A stretch of DNA of 7,297 bases from Gemmatimonadota bacterium (GTDB taxonomy: Bacteria > Gemmatimonadota > Gemmatimonadetes > Gemmatimonadales > GWC2-71-9): the NCBI GenBank assembly GCA_024640185.1, contig JAHEFN010000118.1, positions 1-7,297 of the forward strand, given 5' to 3'. Positions 5,356-7,297 of this stretch are shown here, piece after piece (the first letter of the stretch is position 1; each line of letters opens with the position of its first letter). Position numbers and translations under genes: made by a program. The notes below the pieces were generated by a model. It was not told the origin of the DNA and did not search any database. It saw only the letters and a program-made list of their open reading frames with translations.

Positions 5356-6450
5356 ATGCTTACCACCCCCCTCGATGCCCGTCACCGTGCCCTCGGCGCC
5401 CGGATGATCCCGTTTGCCGGCTGGGAGATGCCGGTACAGTACGCTGGCCTGGTCGAGGAACATGTGGCGGTGCGGTCGGTGGCCGGCCTCTTCGACCTCT
5501 CCCACATGGGGGAGTTGCTCGTCAGTGGGGCAGGAGCCGCCGGGGCCCTCGACTATGCGCTCGTCAGTGCGCCGTCGCGCCTCAAGGAGGGGCGGGCCCA
5601 CTACTCGATGATCTGTGCGCCGGATGGCTCGGTGATCGACGACCTGATTGTCTACCGGACCGGAGAAACCGCCTTCATGGTGGTGGCCAACGCGTCCAAC
5701 CGGGAGGCCGTCGTGGCCGCCCTGGTCGAGCGGCTGGCGGGGCACGACGCGAACCTCCGCGACGCCTCGATGGAGACCGCCCTGGTCGCGATTCAGGGCC
5801 CCGAGTCGGCCGTGATGCTCGCTCGGCACACCGACGCCGACCTCGCCACGCTCAAGTACTACGCGATCATCACTGGGACGGTCGCCGGGATCGAGGTGCA
5901 GATCGCCCGGACCGGCTACACCGGGGAGGACGGTTTCGAGCTCTACGTGCCTTGGGAGCAGGCCGGGGCGCTCTGGGATGCCCTCCTCACGGCCGAGGCC
6001 GGCAACGGGTTGGTACCGGCCGGGCTTGGGGCCCGCGACACCCTGCGGCTCGAGGCTGGGATGCCGCTCTATGGCCAGGAACTCGACCGGGAGACGACGC
6101 CCTTCGAGGCAGGGCTGGGGCGAGTGGTCAAGTTCGACAAGCCCGGCGATTTCGTGGGACGGGTCGCCCTCGAGGCCGTCCGGGAGTCACCGTCCAAACA
6201 GCTGGTCGGGCTCAGGATCACCGGGCGGGGCATCGCCCGGACCGGGTATCCCGTCTATCTTCCCGCCGCCGAGGCGGCCGTCGGCATCGTGACCAGTGGG
6301 ACGTCGTCGCCGACCCTCGGTGAGCCGATTGCGATGGCCTACCTGCCGGTGGCCGTTGCCGAGATCGGTGCCGTGTTGGAAGTCGGCATCCGGAAGGCCC
6401 GGGCCGCTGCCGTCGTGGTGTCGTTGCCGTTCTACCGCCGTCAGACCTGA
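5356..6450 (+). CDS. gcvT: Glycine cleavage system T protein (aminomethyltransferase)
   Basis: Transfers the methylene group from the aminomethyl-lipoyl arm of GcvH to tetrahydrofolate, giving 5,10-methylenetetrahydrofolate and releasing ammonia, in the cytoplasm. From the ATG at 5356 the product has 364 residues, the usual length for bacterial GcvT. Landmarks: TPLDARHRALGARMIPFAGWEMPVQY (4-29), DLSHMGE (47-53), GSVIDDLIVYR (91-101) with the catalytic-type aspartate D96, ARTGYTGEDGFELYVP (184-199), and GLGARDTLRLEAGMPLYGQELD (223-244) before the C-terminal barrel ending LPFYRR. The frame stays open upstream to 5197 with further possible starts (for example ATG 5299), but those would precede the putative promoter, overlap the divergent gene's leader or body, and add non-family residues. 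The ribosome binding site before 5356 is weak (CCGGACC). First gene of gcvT-H-P, 15 bp before gcvH. Confidence 0.96.
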   Translation: MLTTPLDARHRALGARMIPFAGWEMPVQYAGLVEEHVAVRSVAGLFDLSHMGELLVSGAGAAGALDYALVSAPSRLKEGRAHYSMICAPDGSVIDDLIVYRTGETAFMVVANASNREAVVAALVERLAGHDANLRDASMETALVAIQGPESAVMLARHTDADLATLKYYAIITGTVAGIEVQIARTGYTGEDGFELYVPWEQAGALWDALLTAEAGNGLVPAGLGARDTLRLEAGMPLYGQELDRETTPFEAGLGRVVKFDKPGDFVGRVALEAVRESPSKQLVGLRITGRGIARTGYPVYLPAAEAAVGIVTSGTSSPTLGEPIAMAYLPVAVAEIGAVLEVGIRKARAAAVVVSLPFYRRQT

Positions 6451-6465
6451 ACCAGGAGCAGAGCC

Positions 6466-6849
6466 GTGGGCTATCCAGACGATCTCAAGTACTCCGATGA
6501 GCATGAGTGGGTACGCGTCGAGGGCTCGATCGGGACGATCGGGGTCACCGCCTACGCCGCCGAACAGATCGGCGACATCGTCTTCGTGGAGCTCCCGGGA
6601 GTCGGCGACACGATCTCGGCCACGGAGTCGTTCGGGGTGATCGAGTCGGTCAAGGCCGTGTCGGAGCTGTTCGCACCGGTCAGCGGCACCGTGACGGAGA
6701 TCAACGAGGACCTCGCCGATTCACCGGAGATGGTGGCGGCCGATCCGCACGGCGATGGGTGGCTCATCAAGGTCGAGATGACCGATCCGTCCGACCTGCG
6801 GTCGCTCAAGGACTCCGGTGACTACGAGCTGATGGTGGACGATCTGTGA
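6466..6849 (+). CDS. gcvH: Glycine cleavage system H protein (lipoyl carrier)
   Basis: Lipoylated shuttle protein that carries the aminomethyl group from GcvP to GcvT and is then reoxidised by lipoamide dehydrogenase. It has 127 residues, normal for GcvH, with the opening LKYSDEHEWVRVEG (7-20), the strand IGVTAYAAEQIGDIVFVELP (25-44) and the lipoyl attachment site ESVKAVSE with lysine K63. The C-terminal part NEDLADSPEMVAADPHGDGWLIKVE is also canonical. It starts with GTG; AGGAG eight bases upstream supports this start. It follows gcvT after 15 bp, and gcvP comes 72 bp later, past a strong hairpin. Confidence 0.97.
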   Translation: MGYPDDLKYSDEHEWVRVEGSIGTIGVTAYAAEQIGDIVFVELPGVGDTISATESFGVIESVKAVSELFAPVSGTVTEINEDLADSPEMVAADPHGDGWLIKVEMTDPSDLRSLKDSGDYELMVDDL

Positions 6850-6871
6850 GGCCGGAAGGCCCGCGCTGACT

Positions 6872-6898
6872 CGGCGGGGCCCCCCGTGGGCCCCGCTG
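6872..6898 (+). other. Strong GC hairpin between gcvH and gcvP
   Basis: GCGGGGCCC (6874-6882) pairs perfectly with GGGCCCCGC (6888-6896) around the loop CCCGT, giving a 9-bp all-GC stem. A G·U and a further C-G pair can extend it to 11 bp. No T-run follows (TGTCGTTGAAGG), so it is not a typical intrinsic terminator. It more likely attenuates, slows Rho or RNase, or sets the ratio of H to P protein. A smaller GGCC-GGAA-GGCC stem with a GNRA-type tetraloop lies just upstream (6850-6861). Confidence 0.55.
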
Positions 6899-6921
6899 TC
6901 GTTGAAGGGATAGAGGAACGG

Positions 6922-7297
6922 ATGACCACGGTGATGCCACCGAATGACTTTGCCGCGCGCCACGTTGGCCCGCGACCCGATGAGATCGACGAGATGCTGG
7001 CCACCGTCGGATACGACGACCTCGATGCCTTCATCGATGCCGTCGTGCCCACGGCGATCCGGATGGACCGTCCACTGGCCATCCCCCCGGGACAGGGCGA
7101 GCGGGATGCCCTCGCGGCGATTGGAGGTCTTGCCGAGCGCAACGAGATCTTCAGGTCGTACCTCGGGATGGGCTACCACGGCACCTTCACCCCGCCGGTG
7201 ATCCAGCGGAACGTCCTTGAGAGTCCGGGCTGGTACACGGCGTACACGCCCTATCAGCCGGAGATCTCCCAGGGACGGCTGGAGGCACTGCTCAACT
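6922..7297 (+). CDS. gcvP: Glycine cleavage system P protein (glycine decarboxylase), N-terminal part
   Basis: PLP-dependent glycine decarboxylase: releases CO2 from glycine and loads the aminomethyl group onto lipoyl-GcvH. The first 125 residues are visible; the gene runs off the right edge. The conserved start FAARHVGPRPDEIDEML (10-26), the SYLGMGYHGTFTPPVIQRN block (79-97) and SPGWYTAYTPYQPEISQGR (101-119) match GcvP closely. The RHVGP opening is typical of the long single-chain form rather than the split GcvPA subunit, but the visible part cannot prove the C-terminal half is fused. The ATG has GAGGAA five bases upstream. The PLP-binding lysine lies beyond the window. A 72-bp spacer holding the hairpin separates it from gcvH. 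Confidence 0.95.
   Translation, partial: MTTVMPPNDFAARHVGPRPDEIDEMLATVGYDDLDAFIDAVVPTAIRMDRPLAIPPGQGERDALAAIGGLAERNEIFRSYLGMGYHGTFTPPVIQRNVLESPGWYTAYTPYQPEISQGRLEALLN

Noticed and set aside
5319..6323. 334-residue plus-strand open frame overlapping gcvT
   Set aside because: Arg/Gly/Pro-rich shadow of gcvT in another frame, without family resemblance.

Overview
This window is high-GC, densely coding bacterial DNA with eight protein genes, two of them cut by the window edges. High GC, tight overlaps, a B-type (ba3-like) haem-copper oxidase, a DUF2911 protein, a PCYCGC-motif Tat protein and a TAnnTTTG promoter-like element together suggest Gemmatimonadota or a nearby phylum. That is a moderate-confidence inference; there is no rRNA or marker gene here to settle it.

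Left block, plus strand (1-2996): the 3' part of a ba3-like cytochrome c oxidase subunit I, then a Sco-type copper chaperone whose start overlaps the oxidase stop (ATGA), then a 478-residue flavin oxidoreductase of the nitronate monooxygenase superfamily overlapping the Sco gene by 14 bp. The overlaps imply one transcript. The first two genes fit a respiratory oxidase and its copper assembly; the role of the third is unclear.

Middle block, minus strand (2993-5242): a beta-barrel-like outer membrane protein (4568-5242), a gap of about 220 bp, then an overlapping pair made of a Tat-exported Cys/His-rich PCYCGC protein and a secreted DUF2911 protein. The DUF2911 gene and the flavin oxidoreductase end tail to tail on the same palindromic CTAG, so both genes stop in the same four bases.

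Right block, plus strand (about 5314-7297): the glycine cleavage genes gcvT, gcvH and the 5' part of gcvP. Together T, H and P (with lipoamide dehydrogenase, not in the window) oxidatively decarboxylate glycine and feed one-carbon units to tetrahydrofolate. A promoter-like TATCTTTG lies 34 bp before the chosen gcvT start, and a strong all-GC hairpin without a U-tract separates gcvH from gcvP.

There is no sign of a mobile element, CRISPR array, tRNA or rRNA. The most interesting points are the atypical copper-handling context (a three-helix Sco plus a His-rich PCYCGC protein beside a ba3-type oxidase), the four-cysteine tail on the flavin oxidoreductase, and the regulatory structures around the gcv genes.
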